Below, piece after piece: positions 61,648 through 64,000 of a stretch of 64,000 nt of DNA (its first letter is position 1; every line of letters begins with the position of its first letter). The notes beneath the pieces were generated by a model that searched no databases, was not told the origin of the DNA, and saw nothing but the letters and a program-made list of their open reading frames with translations. Origin of the DNA: Cupriavidus respiraculi (GTDB lineage Bacteria > Pseudomonadota > Gammaproteobacteria > Burkholderiales > Burkholderiaceae); the NCBI RefSeq assembly GCF_914271545.1, contig NZ_CAJZAH010000001.1, positions 1,116,001 to 1,180,000 on the forward strand, given 5' to 3'. A program made the translations under genes and the position numbers.

Positions 61648-63402
61648 TTACTTGTACATGGTCTGGTTCTTGGTGCCAGGCGCGTACTCGCGCGGATCGA
61701 CCCAGATGTTGATGACCGCGGACTTGCCGGTGCGCTGGATCGATTCGCGGCCGCGCTGCAGGGCCGCGGCGATGTCCTTGGGGTCGCGCACTTCCTCGCC
61801 GTAGCCGCCCAGCATCTCGGCGAACTTGCTGAACGGCACGTCCGACAGCAGGTTCCCCACGTTGCCGCGCTCGTCGCCGTACTTCGCCAGCTGGCCGTAG
61901 CGGATCTGGTTCATCGCCGAGTTGTTGCCGATCACGGCGAGATAGGGCACGCCGAAGCGGTTGGCCGACTCCATGTCGAAGGCCGTCATGCCGAAGGAGC
62001 CGTCGCCGTAGTAGCAGAGGATTTCCTTGCCGGGATTGGCCAGGCCCGCCGCGATGGCAAAGCCCGTGCCGACACCCAACGACCCGAGCGCACCCGGGTC
62101 CATCCACTGGCCGGGACGACGCGGACGCACCGCCTGCGCGGAGATGGTCACCACGTCCCCGCCGTCGCCGATATAGACGGTGTCGTCCGACAGGAACTCG
62201 TTGAGCTCATAGGCCACGCGGTAGGGATGGATCGGCGTGTTGTCCGACTTGAACAGCGGCATCAGCTTCTCGGTGGCGACGGCCTCCGCCTCGGTGAGCT
62301 TGCCCATCCACTGCTTGCGCGCCTGGCGCTTGTCGTTCTTGATGCGGCCGCTGGCGGCCTGCAGCACCGCGCCGAGGATCGCGCCCGGGTCGCCCACCAG
62401 ACCGAGGTCGATGTCGCGGTTCTTGCCGACGGTGCGGTAATCCATATCGATCTGCACCAGCGTCAGTTCCTTGTTGATGCGCTTGCCGTAGCCCATGCGG
62501 AAGTCGAACGGCGTGCCGACGATGATCAGCACGTCCGCATTGGAAAACGCCTGCGAACGGGTGCGATCGAAATGGTGCGGATCGCCCGGTGGCAGCAGCC
62601 CGCGGCTCGCGCCGTTGAAGTAGCCGGGGATATCGAGCCCGCGCAGCAGCGCGATGGCTTCCTCGTGGCCACGCGCGGTCCAGACTTGCTGGCCGTAGAG
62701 GATGGCCGGACGCTCGGCGTTGACCAGGATGTCCGCGAGCTTCTCGATGTCGCGCGGATCGCCGATGGAGCGCGTCGAGGCGCGATAGCGGCCGGGAGTC
62801 GGAATCACCGCGCGGGACAGGTCCACTTCACGGTCGAGCACGTCGCGCGGAATCTCGAGGTAGGCAGGTCCCGGCGCGCCGTTGAAGCATTCGCGCGCGG
62901 CCATCGAGATCATGTCGGCCACGCGCTCGGTGCTGGGGATGCTGGCGGCGAACTTGGTGATCGGGGCCATCATGTCCACGTGGGGAAGGTCCTGCAGCGA
63001 GCCCATCTTGTGCTGGGTCAGCGCGCCCTGCCCGCCGATATGCAGCACGGGGCTTTCCGAGCGGAAGGCGGTCGCCACGCCGGTGACCGCGTTCGTGCAG
63101 CCCGGACCTGCGGTGGTCACCACGCATCCCAGTTTGCCGGTCTGGCGGGCATAGCCGTCCGCGGCGTGCGCCGCGACCTGCTCGTGGCGCACGTCGATGA
63201 TGCGGATGCCCTCGTCCACGCAGCCGTCGTAGATATCGATGATGTGCCCGCCGCAGAGCGTGAAGATGGTGTCCACGCCTTCGTTCTTCAGGGCACGCGC
63301 CACCAGATGGCCGCCGGATACGACGCCGGCCTCCCGGGTCTTCTGTTTCAGGGTGTCTTCGGCCGTGGTCGATTCGGACCGCAGGGATACGACTGCAGAC
63401 AT
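61648..63402 (-). CDS. Thiamine-diphosphate-dependent enzyme (Oxc/HACL/acetolactate-synthase superfamily)
   Basis: ThDP enzyme of 584 aa. The catalytic Glu74 is in [16 protein letters not shown], the three-domain layout is complete, and the ThDP/Mg motif begins GDGSFGM near residue 466 and ends in GNNSAMNQ. Position next to Frc suggests oxalyl-CoA decarboxylase or 2-hydroxyacyl-CoA lyase. However, the N-terminal segment [13 protein letters not shown] differs from the GVVGIP(I/V)T of known Oxc, so I leave the reaction open. First gene of the operon; a 20-bp shared element lies 147-166 bp upstream. Confidence 0.82.
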   Translation of the reverse strand: MSAVVSLRSESTTAEDTLKQKTREAGVVSGGHLVARALKNEGVDTIFTLCGGHIIDIYDGCVDEGIRIIDVRHEQVAAHAADGYARQTGKLGCVVTTAGPGCTNAVTGVATAFRSESPVLHIGGQGALTQHKMGSLQDLPHVDMMAPITKFAASIPSTERVADMISMAARECFNGAPGPAYLEIPRDVLDREVDLSRAVIPTPGRYRASTRSIGDPRDIEKLADILVNAERPAILYGQQVWTARGHEEAIALLRGLDIPGYFNGASRGLLPPGDPHHFDRTRSQAFSNADVLIIVGTPFDFRMGYGKRINKELTLVQIDMDYRTVGKNRDIDLGLVGDPGAILGAVLQAASGRIKNDKRQARKQWMGKLTEAEAVATEKLMPLFKSDNTPIHPYRVAYELNEFLSDDTVYIGDGGDVVTISAQAVRPRRPGQWMDPGALGSLGVGTGFAIAAGLANPGKEILCYYGDGSFGMTAFDMESANRFGVPYLAVIGNNSAMNQIRYGQLAKYGDERGNVGNLLSDVPFSKFAEMLGGYGEEVRDPKDIAAALQRGRESIQRTGKSAVINIWVDPREYAPGTKNQTMYK

Positions 63403-63548
63403 GTCTTGGTCTCCTCGTTGACTTGTGGGCGATGGCGGATTGCGGGCCCTGTCGGCCCGGCATTGCACCTTGTCGCTGTCTTTTCGCCCGGTCGGGCGGC
63501 ACTACCGTCTTGCGACGTCCGGGGATCATTTAGCACGATCTTGATGAC

Positions 63549-63568
63549 ATACCGTATGTGATATATCA
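63549..63568 (-). promoter_or_regulatory. Shared 20-bp regulatory element upstream of the ThDP operon
   Basis: Read toward the ThDP gene, it is TGATATATCACATACGGTAT, 19 of 20 identical to the fdwB copy. The ATACGGTAT part is an imperfect second palindrome and TGATATATCA a perfect one. Confidence 0.75.
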
Positions 63569-63747
63569 GAGAAGAACAAGGAGAAAATGGTATTGGTAGG
63601 GCGTATTTCGACGCGGCGTTGCAGCAATATTGGCTGCACGTTCCATGACGATGAGCGCTGTTTCTGAAAAACGCTCGATTCAGTCGGACCGCTCACAAGC
63701 GCCGGGATTTCATCTCAACGGCCTAACGAGTTCCCCTTGGAATGCCG

Positions 63748-63767
63748 TGATATATCACATACGATAT
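63748..63767 (+). promoter_or_regulatory. Shared 20-bp regulatory element upstream of the CoA-ligase gene
   Basis: TGATATATCACATACGATAT matches the ThDP-operon copy in 19 of 20 bases and points toward the rightward CoA-ligase gene, whose GTG start is 60 bp away. All three copies have the same orientation relative to their genes. Confidence 0.75.
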
Positions 63768-63826
63768 TTCTCAGCGCCAACGCGGACCCGCGCTGAGAAC
63801 AGGCGCACTACCGAAGCGAGGAGACT

Positions 63827-64000
63827 GTGAACATCCACGAATATCAAGCCAAGGAACTGCTGCGCCGGTACGACGTGCCGGTGCCGCGCGGCGCGCTGGC
63901 CTTTACGCCCGAGGACGCCGGCATCGCGGCCCGCAAGCTGGGAGGACCCATCTGGGTCGTGAAGTCGCAGATCCACGCCGGCGGCCGCGGCGCGGGGCGC
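63827..64000 (+). CDS. Succinate/malate-CoA ligase beta subunit, 5' end (runs off the window)
   Basis: First 58 codons only. The N-terminus [20 protein letters not shown] and the ATP-grasp segment [13 protein letters not shown] are diagnostic for SucC/MtkA-type subunits, which form acyl-CoA from a dicarboxylic acid with ATP. The form AGGRGAGR differs from the AGGRGKAGG of housekeeping SucC as I recall it, hinting at a specialised paralogue such as malate-CoA ligase. GTG 63827 has an AGGAG site 3 bases upstream, a short gap. It diverges from the ThDP operon and shares its 20-bp element. Confidence 0.85.
   Translation, partial: MNIHEYQAKELLRRYDVPVPRGALAFTPEDAGIAARKLGGPIWVVKSQIHAGGRGAGR

Larger units (their letters stand above)
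63403..63826. promoter_or_regulatory. Divergent control region with two shared elements
   Basis: This 424-bp gap separates the leftward ThDP operon from the rightward CoA-ligase gene. It holds two inverted copies of the 20-bp element found before fdwB, with centres 199 bp apart, close to 19 helical turns. A regulator bound at both could loop the DNA. Nothing else between them looked structured. Confidence 0.6.

Noticed and set aside
61648-63402. Calling this gene oxc (oxalyl-CoA decarboxylase)
   Set aside because: The neighbourhood suggests it, but the N-terminal sequence lacks the GVVGIP-type signature of Oxalobacter Oxc and E. coli YfdU, so only the ThDP superfamily is claimed.

Overview
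The window is high-GC DNA, densely coded on both strands, with the gene content of a beta-proteobacterium of the Burkholderiaceae, most probably Cupriavidus or a close relative. The evidence is a Bug-type solute-binding protein, CaiB/BaiF CoA-transferases, a homogentisate operon, a two-subunit NAD-linked formate dehydrogenase of the Fdw type, and an aryl-polyene-like lipid cluster. I saw no rRNA, tRNA, CRISPR array or intact insertion sequence. The assignment rests on protein families read by eye; no database search was run.

Layout. 0-7.1 kb: an ECF41-type sigma factor, then a LacI-type regulator with its own palindromic operator ahead of a five-gene uptake operon (binding protein, two permeases, ATPase, calcineurin-like phosphodiesterase), probably for an organophosphate ester. 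7.1-12.1 kb: a MscS channel, an MFS transporter, two small unknown proteins and two short-chain dehydrogenases. 12.1-23.8 kb: a divergent aryl-polyene-like cluster (GT2 and ACP leftward; AMP-ligase, dehydratase, lysophospholipid-type acyltransferase, LolA-like protein, MMPL exporter, polysaccharide deacetylase, methyltransferase, ketosynthase, chain-length factor and second dehydratase rightward). 23.8-29.5 kb: a leftward homogentisate operon (MBL protein, FAD monooxygenase, hmgA, fahA). 29.9-32.2 kb: an XRE regulator, a frameshifted TetR gene and an alpha/beta hydrolase. 32.4-40.0 kb: formate dehydrogenase fdwAB (leftward), two LysR regulators and a 99-aa orphan. 40.2-44.2 kb: CoA-transferase, GntR/FCD regulator, enoyl-CoA hydratase and Bug protein. 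44.3-52.5 kb: a metallophosphoesterase lipoprotein, a hydrolase/SDR pair, a cytochrome c with a two-subunit molybdenum oxidase, a histidine-kinase remnant and a GlxA-like AraC regulator. 52.8-56.7 kb: a large glycine-rich autotransporter. 57.2-64 kb: a leftward operon of a ThDP enzyme, Frc-type CoA-transferase, ADP-forming acyl-CoA synthetase and FAH-family hydrolase, diverging from the start of a succinate/malate-CoA ligase beta gene that runs off the window.

The most striking signal is a 20-bp element (core TGATATATCA followed by CATAC) present three times: upstream of fdwB, of the ThDP/Frc operon, and of the divergent CoA-ligase gene. It keeps the same orientation relative to each gene and 18-19 of 20 bases match. 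It ties formate oxidation to a CoA-dependent module whose transferase belongs to the formyl-CoA family. I infer one regulon in which a hydroxy- or dicarboxylic acid is activated to its CoA ester, cleaved or decarboxylated by the ThDP enzyme, and the C1 unit is released as formate and oxidised by FdwAB. The ThDP enzyme is not a close match to the oxalyl-CoA decarboxylases I can recall, so the substrate is open.
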